Assembly: GCA_017614895.1 (NCBI GenBank)
Contig: JAGAAZ010000083.1
Span: 1-35,549, forward strand
DNA length: 35,549 nucleotides
Direction: 5' to 3'
Source of the DNA: Bacteroidaceae bacterium
GTDB lineage: Bacteria; Bacteroidota; Bacteroidia; Bacteroidales; Bacteroidaceae
A program made the translations under genes and the position numbers. Numbering within the stretch: position 1 is the stretch's first letter; the number at the start of each line of letters is the position of its first letter. The notes beneath the pieces were generated by a model. The model saw only the letters and a program-made list of their open reading frames with translations. It had not been told where the DNA came from and ran no database searches. Shown here in pieces: positions 15,292 to 23,973 of the stretch.

Positions 15292-17667
15292 ATGAAAAGA
15301 ACATTATGGTTAGCATTGGCTTTCGTGGGCATGAATGCAGCGAACGCACAGAAAGTGGAGTTCTTCACTCCTCGCACCGTCCGTATCGTGAAAGATAACG
15401 GACAAAATGTTGAGAAGAAATCATTAGTAGTCATCGCTTCGCCTGAACAAGTGAAGGTGAGCCAGTCGAAACAAGGCACTGCCACCATCTACAAGTCGTC
15501 GGCATTAACGGTGACTGTGGACAACGGTTCCGTGTCTTTTGCTGACAGCAAGGGCAACCTTCTCACCCGTGAAGGCAGCTGCACTTTCACCCCTATCACC
15601 AAAGGTCCTGACACTGACGCTTACAAAGTGAAGCAGACTTTCTCCGTGGAGGCAGATGAAGGCATCTATGGTGTGGGCATGTTGCAGAATGGCAAGATGA
15701 GCCAACGAGGCGAGAACCGTCGTATGGAGCAGAGCAACCTTGAAGACTTTGCCCATTTCTATCAGACCATCAAGGGCTACGGCATCTATTGGGACAACTA
15801 CTCCCCCACTCGTCTGGTCACTCCTGATGAAGGAAAAGCAGGTCAAATTGAGTTGGAATCGGAAGTAGGCAAGATGGTCGATTACTATTTCATCTATGGC
15901 GGCGATGCAGACGGCGTGATTGCTGAAATGCGCCACCTTTCAGGCTCTGTGCCCATGCTACCATTATGGACGTATGGCTTCCACCAGTGCCGTGAGCGTT
16001 ACAAGTCACAACAGGAACTTCTGGAGGTGGTGCACAAGTATCGTGACCTCAAGGTACCTTTTGACGGCATCATTCAGGACTGGCAGTACTGGGGTAGCAA
16101 CTACAACTGGAATGCGATGGAGTTCCTCAATCCCGACTTCGACCGTGCACAAGACATGATTGATGAGGTGCATCGTCAGAATGCGCACATGAGCATCTCC
16201 ATTTGGGCATCGTTCGGTCCTGAGACAAAGGCTTTCAAGGAAATGAAGCCAAAGGGATTGATGCTCGACTTTGACACATGGCCTCAGAGCGGTCTGCCAC
16301 AGTGGCCTCCACGTCGTGATTACCCAAGTGGGGTGCGCTGCTACGATGTATATAGCAAGGAAGCTCGTGATATCTATTGGAAGAACCTCTCACGTCTGCA
16401 CAAAATGGGCATTGATGCTTGGTGGATGGACTCTACTGACCCCGACCAGATGGACCTGACAGAGGAACAGCGTGACCAGCCCACAGCGATGGGTTCTTAT
16501 CGCAGTGTGCGTAATGCCTTCCCATTGATGACGGTGGGTGGTGTGTATGACAGTCAGCGTGCTGTAGATGACAGCAAGCGTGTCTTCATCCTTACCCGTT
16601 CCTATTTTGCTGGTCAGCAACGTTATGGTGCCAACACTTGGAGTGGTGACATCGGCTCTTCTTGGGACAGTTTCCGTAAGCAAGTGCCTCTCTTCCTCAA
16701 CTACACCCTGACAGCCAATCCTAACACGAATGCCGACATTGGTGGTTTCTTCGCGGGCTCTTACAGTACACAGGGACACAATTCAGCCACTCGCAATCCA
16801 CAATATCAGGAGCTCTATGTACGTTGGATGCAGTTTGGTGCGTTCACCCCAATGATGCGTAGTCATGGTGCCGATATCTATCGCGAGCTTTACTATTTCG
16901 GCAAACAGGGTGAACCAGTATATGACGCTTTGTTGGACGCTGTGAAACTTCGTTACCGCTTCCTTCCATACATCTATAGCCAATCATGGCAGGTGACCAA
17001 GAACAACGACTCCTTCATGCGTGCCCTCTTCATGGATTTCAAGGCTGATAAGCAGACATGGAACAACAACCGCCAGTATATGTTTGGTCACAATGTGCTG
17101 GTTTGCCCAGTCGTTGACCCACTCTACACGCAGGAGAAGATTGTGAAGACTGACCCGATGTCAGGTTGGGACAGACAGAATCTCCAACGTGAAACTTATG
17201 CAAAGGTGGATTGGACTGCTCCCAAGACTTTCAGCGTCTATCTGCCAGCAGGTGCACAGTGGTATGACTATTGGACCAATGCAAAACTGAATGGTGGTCA
17301 AACCATCACGGCATCTGCCCCACTGAGCCACTCGCCTCTCTACATCAAGGCTGGTTCTATCCTTCCATTAGGTCCCGATGTGCAGTATGCCAACGAGAAC
17401 AAGTTTGACAACATTGACCTCGTGGTATATCCAGGAGCAAACGCCACCTTCACGCTCTATGAAGATGAAGGCGACAACTACAATTACGAGAAGGGACAGT
17501 ACAGCACCATCCAGCTCACATGGAACGATCATAGCAAGACGCTCACCATTGGTAAGCGCGAAGGTTCCTTCCCTGGTATGCTTGCTACTCGCACCTTCAA
17601 CGTAAAGATTGTAGGTGGTACACAAAAGAGTGTCACCTACAGCGGCAAAGCCGTGACAGTTAAATAA
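15292..17667 (+). CDS. Secreted GH31 family glycosidase (alpha-glucosidase/alpha-xylosidase type)
   Basis: A 791-aa secreted retaining alpha-glycosidase. The signal peptide ends in NAQ. An N-terminal galactose-mutarotase-like beta domain (about 25-225, with DEGIYGVG) precedes the GH31 barrel. The nucleophile is D380 in WWMDSTDP and the acid/base is D453 in WSGDIGSSW; GFHQCRERY and the AFTPMMRSHG segment are also typical. The C-terminal beta domains end in a DUF5110-like module (YPGANATFTLYEDEGDNYNY). Substrate specificity is not decidable from sequence. The AraC regulator lies immediately upstream and the BASS transporter begins 7 nt downstream, so this is a small utilisation operon without SusC/D genes in view. 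Confidence 0.9.
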   Translation: MKRTLWLALAFVGMNAANAQKVEFFTPRTVRIVKDNGQNVEKKSLVVIASPEQVKVSQSKQGTATIYKSSALTVTVDNGSVSFADSKGNLLTREGSCTFTPITKGPDTDAYKVKQTFSVEADEGIYGVGMLQNGKMSQRGENRRMEQSNLEDFAHFYQTIKGYGIYWDNYSPTRLVTPDEGKAGQIELESEVGKMVDYYFIYGGDADGVIAEMRHLSGSVPMLPLWTYGFHQCRERYKSQQELLEVVHKYRDLKVPFDGIIQDWQYWGSNYNWNAMEFLNPDFDRAQDMIDEVHRQNAHMSISIWASFGPETKAFKEMKPKGLMLDFDTWPQSGLPQWPPRRDYPSGVRCYDVYSKEARDIYWKNLSRLHKMGIDAWWMDSTDPDQMDLTEEQRDQPTAMGSYRSVRNAFPLMTVGGVYDSQRAVDDSKRVFILTRSYFAGQQRYGANTWSGDIGSSWDSFRKQVPLFLNYTLTANPNTNADIGGFFAGSYSTQGHNSATRNPQYQELYVRWMQFGAFTPMMRSHGADIYRELYYFGKQGEPVYDALLDAVKLRYRFLPYIYSQSWQVTKNNDSFMRALFMDFKADKQTWNNNRQYMFGHNVLVCPVVDPLYTQEKIVKTDPMSGWDRQNLQRETYAKVDWTAPKTFSVYLPAGAQWYDYWTNAKLNGGQTITASAPLSHSPLYIKAGSILPLGPDVQYANENKFDNIDLVVYPGANATFTLYEDEGDNYNYEKGQYSTIQLTWNDHSKTLTIGKREGSFPGMLATRTFNVKIVGGTQKSVTYSGKAVTVK

Positions 17668-17674
17668 TACAATC

Positions 17675-18661
17675 ATGTATAAAGTACTCAAAACAATTAG
17701 TGACATTCTCAGCGGTAAGGCAAGCATCTTTGTAATCCTTACCGCTGTGATTACGTTTTTCTTTCCAGTGCTCTTCGAGTGGGTGAAGGGCGATACACAA
17801 ACGGTCATTCTGGGCATCATCATGCTGACGATGGGACTCACACTCACTCCAGACGATTTCCGTCTGTTGGCAAAACGCCCATTGGATATCCTGATTGGTG
17901 CAGCGGCACAGTTCACCATCATGCCGCTGGTGGCATTCAGTCTCTCATGGCTGTTCAGTCAGGTGCCAGCCTTTGCGCCTTACAGCACAGCAATGGCGAT
18001 TGGCATCATTCTGGTGGGATGTTGTCCTGGTGGTGTGTCAAGCAACATCATGTCTTTCCTCTGTAAAGGTGATGTGGCCTATTCGGTGGGAATGACTTGT
18101 GCATCTACCCTACTGGCTCCAGTGCTCACTCCCCTATTGGTACTTTGGCTTGCAGGGGAACGTGTGGATGTGGATGCGTGGGGGATGTTCAAGCAAATCC
18201 TCATCGTGACCATCATCCCTATTGCCATTGGTTTCTTCCTCAATGTGTGGCTGGGGCATAAGGGGGTGTTCAAGAAGATACAGGGCTGTATGCCAGGACT
18301 CTCCGTCACCTGTCTTGCCTGCATTGTAGGTGGCGTCATCACCACCGTGCACGACCCATTGGTGGAGAACGGTATTGTGCTCTTCATGCTCACTTTCTGC
18401 ATGGTATTCTGTCACAACACTATTGGTTATATCCTTGGGTACTCCGTAGGCAAGATGTGTCAGTTCTCCGTAGCAAAGAAGCGTACTCTCTCCATCGAGG
18501 TGGGTATGCAGAATGCTGGACTTGGCACCAACCTCGCCATGACCTTCTTTGTAGCTTCCAATCCGATGGCTGTGGTGCCTTGCGCCATCTCATGTGCTTG
18601 GCATAGCATCAGCGGAACGATTCTGGCAAACATCTTTGCAAATAGAGACAAAAAGAAATAG
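17675..18661 (+). CDS. Bile acid:sodium symporter (BASS) family transporter
   Basis: A 328-aa inner-membrane protein with about nine to ten hydrophobic helices. Family landmarks are MLTMGLTLTPDDF in the second helix region, GCCPGGVSSNIMSFLCKGD in the discontinuous core helix, and EVGMQNAGLGTNLA near the C-terminus. BASS proteins move organic anions (bile acids, pantoate, keto acids) with sodium; the substrate here is unknown. It lies 7 nt after the GH31 gene and 3 nt before the SpmAB fusion, so all three are probably co-transcribed. An acidic sugar or side product of the GH31 pathway is a possible cargo (inference). Confidence 0.85.
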   Translation: MYKVLKTISDILSGKASIFVILTAVITFFFPVLFEWVKGDTQTVILGIIMLTMGLTLTPDDFRLLAKRPLDILIGAAAQFTIMPLVAFSLSWLFSQVPAFAPYSTAMAIGIILVGCCPGGVSSNIMSFLCKGDVAYSVGMTCASTLLAPVLTPLLVLWLAGERVDVDAWGMFKQILIVTIIPIAIGFFLNVWLGHKGVFKKIQGCMPGLSVTCLACIVGGVITTVHDPLVENGIVLFMLTFCMVFCHNTIGYILGYSVGKMCQFSVAKKRTLSIEVGMQNAGLGTNLAMTFFVASNPMAVVPCAISCAWHSISGTILANIFANRDKKK

Positions 18662-18664
18662 ATT

Positions 18665-19951
18665 ATGGTCTTAAACTACATTTGGATTGCATTCTTCGTG
18701 TTGGCTGCCGTGTGCGCCATCATTCAGTGTTTTATCGGCAATACAGGCGTGTTTGCCGACATCGTAGGTTCCACTTTTGACAATGCCAAGACAGCCTTCG
18801 AAATTTCCATTGGACTGACAGGTGTCCTCTCTCTTTGGATGGGCATCATGAAGATTGGTGAGAAAGGTGGTGCAGTCAATGCACTTTCGCGGGTGCTCAG
18901 CCCATTGTTCACACGTCTTTTCCCTGGCATTCCTAAGGATCATCCAGCCACTGGACATATCTTCATGAACATCGCTGCCAACATGCTGGGACTGGACAAC
19001 GCCGCCACACCCCTTGGACTCAAGGCGATGGAGAGTATGCAAGAACTGAACAAGGAGAAAAATGCAGCATTGGGCAAGAAATATGGATGGTCAGCAGAGA
19101 AAGTGGTGAAGCTCAATGAGACGGCTTCCAATCCAATGATTATGTTTCTGGTGCTCAACACATCGGGACTCACCATCATTCCCGTCTCCATCATGGTCTA
19201 TCGTGCCCAATTGGGTGCCGCACAACCTACTGATGTGTTCGTGCCCATCCTCCTTGCGACGTTCGTGGCCACATTGATGGGTATCATCATCGTGAGCATC
19301 TACCAACGCATCAATCTTTTCCAACCTGTGTTGATAGGTATCCTTGGTGGGATGTGCTTCTTGGTGGCAGCGATGATTTGGGGGTTCTCGCAGATGGAGA
19401 AAGAAACGATGGATATGGTCAGCACCTTGGTGGCTAATGTCATCCTCTTCGGCATCATACTTGCTTTCATCATTGCTGGTTTCGTGAAGAAAGTGAATGT
19501 CTATGATGCTTTCATCGAAGGTGCCAAAGACGGCTTCACCACTGCTGTTCGTGTCATTCCTTATCTCATTGCCATCCTCGTTGCCATCGGCGTGTTCCGT
19601 GCCAGTGGTGGTATGGACATTTTGATTGGGGGCATCAATTGGCTGGTCGAACTGTGTGGAGGCAACACCGACTTCGTGGCAGCCCTGCCTACAGCCCTGA
19701 TGAAACCTCTCTCGGGTTCTGGTGCACGTGGCATGATGGTGGACACAATGACCACCTATGGCGCCGACTCCTTTGCGGGTCGTCTCGCCTGCATCTTCCA
19801 AGGCTCCACCGACACCACTTTCTACATTCTGGCTGTGTACTTCGGCTCTGTTGGTATTCGCCACACCCGTCATGCTGTCACTTGTGGACTCTTGGCAGAC
19901 TTGGCAGGCATCCTTGCCGCCATCGCCATTGCCTACTTCTTCTTTGCGTAG
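18665..19951 (+). CDS. Fused SpmA-SpmB spore-maturation-like membrane protein (nucleoside-recognition Gate domains)
   Basis: A 428-aa multi-pass membrane protein. The N-terminal half is SpmA-like (FEISIGLTGVLSLWMGIMKI; NMLGLDNAATPLGLKAM; ETASNPMIMFLVLNTSG). The C-terminal half is SpmB-like (DAFIEGAKDGFTTAVRVIPY; RASGGMDIL; ALMKPLSGSGARGMM; QGSTDTTFYILAVYFGSVGI). In Bacillus these are two separate proteins needed for spore core dehydration. Bacteroidales do not sporulate, and the fused form is a transporter-like protein of unknown substrate. It follows the BASS transporter by 3 nt. Confidence 0.88.
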   Translation: MVLNYIWIAFFVLAAVCAIIQCFIGNTGVFADIVGSTFDNAKTAFEISIGLTGVLSLWMGIMKIGEKGGAVNALSRVLSPLFTRLFPGIPKDHPATGHIFMNIAANMLGLDNAATPLGLKAMESMQELNKEKNAALGKKYGWSAEKVVKLNETASNPMIMFLVLNTSGLTIIPVSIMVYRAQLGAAQPTDVFVPILLATFVATLMGIIIVSIYQRINLFQPVLIGILGGMCFLVAAMIWGFSQMEKETMDMVSTLVANVILFGIILAFIIAGFVKKVNVYDAFIEGAKDGFTTAVRVIPYLIAILVAIGVFRASGGMDILIGGINWLVELCGGNTDFVAALPTALMKPLSGSGARGMMVDTMTTYGADSFAGRLACIFQGSTDTTFYILAVYFGSVGIRHTRHAVTCGLLADLAGILAAIAIAYFFFA

Positions 19952-19972
19952 AGCATAAGACTATATTCATAA

Positions 19973-20005
19973 AATAAGGAGGATGCTCAAAACATCCTCC
20001 TTATT
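19973..20005. terminator. Bidirectional terminator between the SpmAB gene and sufS
   Basis: Positions 19973-19985 pair perfectly with 19993-20005 (13 bp) around a 7-nt loop. The hairpin lies across the last codons and stop of sufS. A T-rich tract follows on the plus strand (TTATTCTTTC), and TTTTATG follows on the minus strand. Confidence 0.85.
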
Positions 20006-21204
20006 CTTTCTATACCCTCCACGAGGGCATCCACCTCAGCTTTCGTGTTGTAAAGTCCAAACGATGCTCTCACAGTTCCTTCAATGCCCAGCCTTCTCAT
20101 CAGCGGCTCAGCACAATGGTGGCCTGTCCGCACGGCGATGCCTAACCTGTCAAGCAACGTACCCATATCCAGATGATGAATATCACCCACCTGAAAACTG
20201 ATGACCGCATCCCTATTCCTCGCTCCACCAAAGATGTGCATCCCCTCTATCTGTTGCATACGCTCCAAAGCATAACGTGTCAGTTCCTGCTCATGTGCTT
20301 CAATATTCTCCATTCCTAAGCCACTCACATAATCTAATGCCGTAGCCAATGCGTGTGTTGCCACATAGTCAGGCGTTCCTGCCTCAAACTTGTAGGGCAA
20401 TTCATTATAGGTGGTCTTTTCAAAACTCACATTCTTGATCATCTCACCACCTCCTTGATAAGGTGGCAGCTTTCCCAACCACACTTCCTTGCCATAGAGC
20501 ACTCCCACGCCCGTAGGACCATATACCTTATGTCCAGAAAAAGCAAAGAAATCGCAATCAAGCTCTTGTACGTCCACCTTCATGTGGGGGACTGACTGCG
20601 CACCATCAATCAGCACCGGGATGGCTTTCTCATGCGCCAATCTCACCACCTCCTTCACGGGGTTCACGGTACCCAACACATTGCTCACTTGCGTACAGCA
20701 CACAATACGTGTCTTTTCATTGAGAAGTCCGTCCAATGCCTCCAGCTGCAACTCACCTTCGTCTGTCATTGGAATCACACGTAACTGTGCCCCTTTCCGT
20801 TCACACATCATCTGCCAAGGTACAATGTTCGAGTGGTGTTCCATCGCACTCACCACCACTTCATCGCCCTCCTTCACCATTGCCTCGCCAAAGGAGAAAG
20901 CCAGCAGATTGATGCTCTCCGTCGTGCCCCGTGTGAACAGAATCTCACTCGTGCTTTGTGCATTGATAAAGCGTCTCACTGTCTCGCGGCTTGCCTCATG
21001 CAAGTCAGTCGCTTGTTGCGAGAGGAAATGCACCCCACGGTGGACGTTCGCGTTCACATTGTAATACTCGTCCACCATCGCCTCCACCACCTGTCGTGGC
21101 TTCTGCGTCGTCGCCCCATTGTCCAAATACACCAATGGGCGTCCATATATTTCTCGGGCAAGAATCGGGAAGTCCTCCCTCACCCTGTTCACGTCGTACA
21201 TCAT
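19987..21204 (-). CDS. sufS: Cysteine desulfurase, SufS type
   Basis: A 405-aa PLP enzyme that takes sulfur from cysteine for Fe-S cluster assembly. Landmarks are LDNGATTQKP, EHHSNIVPWQ, the PLP lysine K226 in FSGHKVYGPTGVG, and the persulfide cysteine C364 in RTGHHCAEPLM, the short-loop SufS context. The sufBCD genes are not next to it; it is the last gene of an operon with a lipid A acyltransferase and a heptosyltransferase (12-nt gap to the former). A second ATG one codon in (21201) is an equally possible start. Its last codons lie in the bidirectional terminator hairpin. Confidence 0.93.
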   Translation of the reverse strand: MMYDVNRVREDFPILAREIYGRPLVYLDNGATTQKPRQVVEAMVDEYYNVNANVHRGVHFLSQQATDLHEASRETVRRFINAQSTSEILFTRGTTESINLLAFSFGEAMVKEGDEVVVSAMEHHSNIVPWQMMCERKGAQLRVIPMTDEGELQLEALDGLLNEKTRIVCCTQVSNVLGTVNPVKEVVRLAHEKAIPVLIDGAQSVPHMKVDVQELDCDFFAFSGHKVYGPTGVGVLYGKEVWLGKLPPYQGGGEMIKNVSFEKTTYNELPYKFEAGTPDYVATHALATALDYVSGLGMENIEAHEQELTRYALERMQQIEGMHIFGGARNRDAVISFQVGDIHHLDMGTLLDRLGIAVRTGHHCAEPLMRRLGIEGTVRASFGLYNTKAEVDALVEGIERIRRMF

Positions 21205-21216
21205 GAATCTTAACGG

Positions 21217-22143
21217 TTAATCGTCATTCTCTTGTTCGTCCTCCTCTTCATCCATATTTTGACGCTTGAGCCATTCCTCTTTCGTGCGACTCCAGCGTTT
21301 GTGCGTCCAGAGCCACATCTCAGGATGCTCCTTGATGTCGGCTTCAAGGAGTTCGAAATAACGGTCAGTAAGGGTGGTTTCAGGCACGGAAGCTGGGTGA
21401 TCTTCCATTGGGATGATGTCCAGATGGTAGTAACCACGCTTGGGTCGGCTCATACGACCATACATCATGAAGGCATCCACCTTGCGGGCAATATGTTCGG
21501 CACCAATGAAAACAGCGGTGTCGTGATTGAGAAAAGGCACGAAATGGTGAATGCTCGCCCACTTGGGTTGCTGGTCACTGATGAAACCAATGGTATAGTT
21601 CTTTCCTTCCTTGCGAAGTTGGAGAATGCGACGGAAAGTTTCTTTCATCTTGATGTTCACACCACCATATTGTCCACGCAAGTAGATAAAGAGTTCATCC
21701 ATCGCATCGTTGCGCAACGGATGGTAAATCTGTCCCGATGTGCACCAAGGCTGGATGCTATAATTGATGGAGGAAATCCACTCCCAGTTACCGAAATGAC
21801 TCAAGTAGAGGAAGTGAAGAGTCTGTCCTGCCTCATGGCGTTTTTTGATTTCTTCGAGTCCGCTGAAGGTCATGCGGCGCATGATTTCCTCCTTCGACAT
21901 AGAGAGCATCTTGATGTCTTCCACGAAATTGTCGCAAAGCTGATGGTAGAACTTCCGTTCGATGTCCTTCAGTTCTTGAGCACTTTTTTCAGGGAAGGCT
22001 GTACGCAGGTTTTCACGCACCACCTTCGTACGGTAGAACCTCCTCACAAACAGACTGAAGAAATCTGAAATGGCATATAACACGGGAAATGGCAACAAAC
22101 TGATGAGCCATAGGCTTCCCTTGATGAATTTGTATGTAAACAT
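21217..22143 (-). CDS. Lipid A biosynthesis acyltransferase (LpxL/HtrB family)
   Basis: A 308-aa inner-membrane acyltransferase. A hydrophobic N-terminal segment (about residues 8-28) anchors it. The catalytic HX4E motif is H116-FGNW-E121 in LSHFGNWEW. GFISDQQPKW and MWLWTHKRW match later family blocks. It likely adds a secondary acyl chain to lipid A or another lipid. The C-terminus ends in a strongly acidic tail (MDEEEDEQENDD). It starts 6 nt after the stop of the heptosyltransferase gene, which fits a lipopolysaccharide operon. Confidence 0.88.
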   Translation of the reverse strand: MFTYKFIKGSLWLISLLPFPVLYAISDFFSLFVRRFYRTKVVRENLRTAFPEKSAQELKDIERKFYHQLCDNFVEDIKMLSMSKEEIMRRMTFSGLEEIKKRHEAGQTLHFLYLSHFGNWEWISSINYSIQPWCTSGQIYHPLRNDAMDELFIYLRGQYGGVNIKMKETFRRILQLRKEGKNYTIGFISDQQPKWASIHHFVPFLNHDTAVFIGAEHIARKVDAFMMYGRMSRPKRGYYHLDIIPMEDHPASVPETTLTDRYFELLEADIKEHPEMWLWTHKRWSRTKEEWLKRQNMDEEEDEQENDD

Positions 22144-22149
22144 GAATCG

Positions 22150-23223
22150 TTAGAAATTGCGAGTTAAGAGTTGAAGAGCCTTTGACACAACGGTCTCAGG
22201 GGAAATATTCATGCAACGCAAGTCACCGAATTTACAAGGCTTCTTTCCGTAGATGGAGCAAGGACGACAAGGCAAATCAATCTGCAATTCGTTTTCTGCA
22301 TTCTGTCCATAGCCTGAGAACCCAGCCTTGGGATGTGTCGCTCCCCAGATGGAAAGGGTCGGGATGCCGAAGATAGAAGCGATGTGCATGTTGGCAGAAT
22401 CCATCGAAATCATCAAGTCGAGTTGCGACATGAGCAACATCTCGTTCTTCAGTCCACCCATCTTCCCACAGACGTTGACAACAGTACCTTTCAGTCCTTC
22501 TGCCTCTTTTTCCCAAGTTGCCAGGATTTCCCCCTCCTTCTTGCCAGCTCCGAAGAGGAGCACCTTGCATCCTTCATCAGCCAACGTGTTCACCACTTGC
22601 TGCATCTTGTCCAAAGGATATATTTTCTGTGCATGAGCGGCAAAAGGTGCCACACCCACCCATTTCTCGCCAACCTGCTTTTTGCCGACATGATTTCCCA
22701 CTGTGATAAAGTCTTCGTTTCGCAAGTCAATCTTCATGGGCTGAGTTAGATCAATAGGAAAGCCCAAAGAGCGGAACACCTCTGCATAGCGTTCAGTCAT
22801 TGGCTTCAAGGCAGCATGTGCCTGTCCTTCAGCAATCAGCGCTTTCTTCTCCTTACGTCCCTTGTCCACCGTCGCCACCTTGGTGCCTGCCATTGCGAAA
22901 CAGGAACGGATATATTTGGAACGCAGCACATCGTGGAGGTCTGCCACAGCATCAAAGTTTCCCTTCTTCAGCCTGTTGTAAATCTTCGTCAGACCGATGA
23001 TGCCATCTTGCTCAGCAAAGTCTATCCCTTTCACCTGTACGTTGGCAGGTAGCCACTCAAACAGCGGCACGAAACGTGTGCGTGTCAGCATGGTGATACG
23101 CAAGTCAGGGTGCTGAGTAGCAAGGGCATAGAGCACAGGCACGGTCATAGCAGCATCGCCCATCGCGCTAAAACGCATGACGAGCAACCGCTTGATGGTC
23201 TTGTTGTGCGGAAAACTGAACAT
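22150..23223 (-). CDS. GT9 family glycosyltransferase (heptosyltransferase-like)
   Basis: A 357-aa GT-B enzyme of the ADP-heptose:LPS heptosyltransferase family. The N-terminal RLLVMRFSAMGDAAMTVPVL is the usual first strand and glycine loop. The C-terminal domain has WVGVAPFAAHAQKIYPLDKM, VLLFGAGKKEGE, and ISMDSANMHIASIFGIPTLS with IWGATHPKAGFSG for the nucleotide sugar. A cysteine-rich tail (PCRPCSIYGKKPCKFGDLRC) may bind metal. The ATG at 23223 lies 4 nt after a -7 box, so the mRNA may be leaderless. The ATG at 23259 lies upstream of the promoter, and 23178 would cut the first strand. Confidence 0.88.
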   Translation of the reverse strand: MFSFPHNKTIKRLLVMRFSAMGDAAMTVPVLYALATQHPDLRITMLTRTRFVPLFEWLPANVQVKGIDFAEQDGIIGLTKIYNRLKKGNFDAVADLHDVLRSKYIRSCFAMAGTKVATVDKGRKEKKALIAEGQAHAALKPMTERYAEVFRSLGFPIDLTQPMKIDLRNEDFITVGNHVGKKQVGEKWVGVAPFAAHAQKIYPLDKMQQVVNTLADEGCKVLLFGAGKKEGEILATWEKEAEGLKGTVVNVCGKMGGLKNEMLLMSQLDLMISMDSANMHIASIFGIPTLSIWGATHPKAGFSGYGQNAENELQIDLPCRPCSIYGKKPCKFGDLRCMNISPETVVSKALQLLTRNF

Positions 23224-23227
23224 GGGG

Positions 23228-23235
23228 CAAAGGTA
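23228..23235 (-). promoter_or_regulatory. -7 box for the heptosyltransferase-acyltransferase-sufS operon
   Basis: TACCTTTG on the minus strand (23235-23228), then CCCC and the ATG. The inverted heptamer array begins 8 nt upstream of it and covers the -33 position. Confidence 0.6.
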
Positions 23236-23243
23236 CGAAGAAT

Positions 23244-23353
23244 AATTGACAATTGACAATTGCTCATCGATAATTTTAGGCTATAGGCCCTTCTACACCC
23301 TTAAAACAGCCCCAAATGACTAATTATCGATTGTCAATGAGCAATTATCAATT
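23244..23353. repeat. Large inverted repeat made of heptamers between divergent promoters
   Basis: Left arm 23244-23275 reads AATTGAC, AATTGAC, AATTGCT, CATCGAT, AATT. The reverse complement of the right arm 23322-23353 reads AATTGAT, AATTGCT, CATTGAC, AATCGAT, AATT. Both arms are 32 nt and use similar words in a different order; the spacer is 46 nt. Each arm stops 8 nt from a -7 box (23235 and 23362). Confidence 0.88.
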
Positions 23354-23361
23354 AAAATCAC

Positions 23362-23369
23362 TAACTTTG
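23362..23369 (+). promoter_or_regulatory. -7 box for the secreted-protein pair 23404/23974
   Basis: TAACTTTG, 34 nt before the ATG at 23404. The surroundings (TCACTAACTTTG, then CACC) closely match those of the xerD -7 box (TCACTAACTTTG at 9298-9309). Confidence 0.6.
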
Positions 23370-23403
23370 TCACCAGTTTACAAACATACCTAAATGGATG
23401 GAT

Positions 23404-23961
23404 ATGAAAAGAATTACTATTTACGGGATCCTGCTGTTGATGGCGCTGACCATGCAGGCACAGACTTCTGCCAAAGCGAAGGAGCGTGTGGCTGAAGTGA
23501 AAAAGCTCTATGCTGAGGCAAAGGAGCGGATGGCGTATAATGACCAAGAAGATTACCCAGCCAAGAGCAACATGGAGGTCACCTATTATTATATGGCTCC
23601 AGGGGCAGGTCCCATCAAGCACTATGTCAAGTACTACATTGGTTCTGAAGAGACAGACGAGGGAGAAATTCTGGGTTACAGAACTTATTTCGTCAGCGAT
23701 TCGTACAACTCAGGGGCTCGCAAGATCTATGAGGAGTATCTGCTCGACGAGAAAACAGGTACGTTGATTTTTGCTTATGCCTATGAGCAGAATGGCGATG
23801 ACTCCAAGAACGAAGGACGCTACTATTACTACAAAGAAGGCTCTTTGGTACATAAGGATGTGAAGATCAATACGGAATGGGGCGCATATTTTGATGAAAA
23901 ATACGTCAAGAATAAGGCTGCCAACCTCAGGAAGGCGCTGGGTCTGATGATGAACAATTAA
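23404..23961 (+). CDS. Secreted protein of unknown function
   Basis: A 185-aa exported protein with signal peptide ending MQAQ. I do not recognise the family. A charged helical start (about residues 22-45) is followed by a tyrosine-rich, probably beta-sheet body with short repeating strands (VTYYYMAPG, HYVKYYIG, IFAYAYEQN, GRYYYYKEG). This suggests a small beta-sandwich or lipocalin-like fold, but that is a guess. An ATG at 23398 would add two residues. The next secreted protein gene starts 12 nt after its stop, so they are likely co-transcribed. Confidence 0.7.
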   Translation: MKRITIYGILLLMALTMQAQTSAKAKERVAEVKKLYAEAKERMAYNDQEDYPAKSNMEVTYYYMAPGAGPIKHYVKYYIGSEETDEGEILGYRTYFVSDSYNSGARKIYEEYLLDEKTGTLIFAYAYEQNGDDSKNEGRYYYYKEGSLVHKDVKINTEWGAYFDEKYVKNKAANLRKALGLMMNN

Positions 23962-23973
23962 ACAACAGATAAA

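Noticed and set aside
19091..19873. 260-codon minus-strand frame opposite the SpmA-SpmB gene
   Set aside because: The plus-strand membrane protein is clear. The antisense product is extremely His/Asp-rich, an artefact of hydrophobic codons read backwards.
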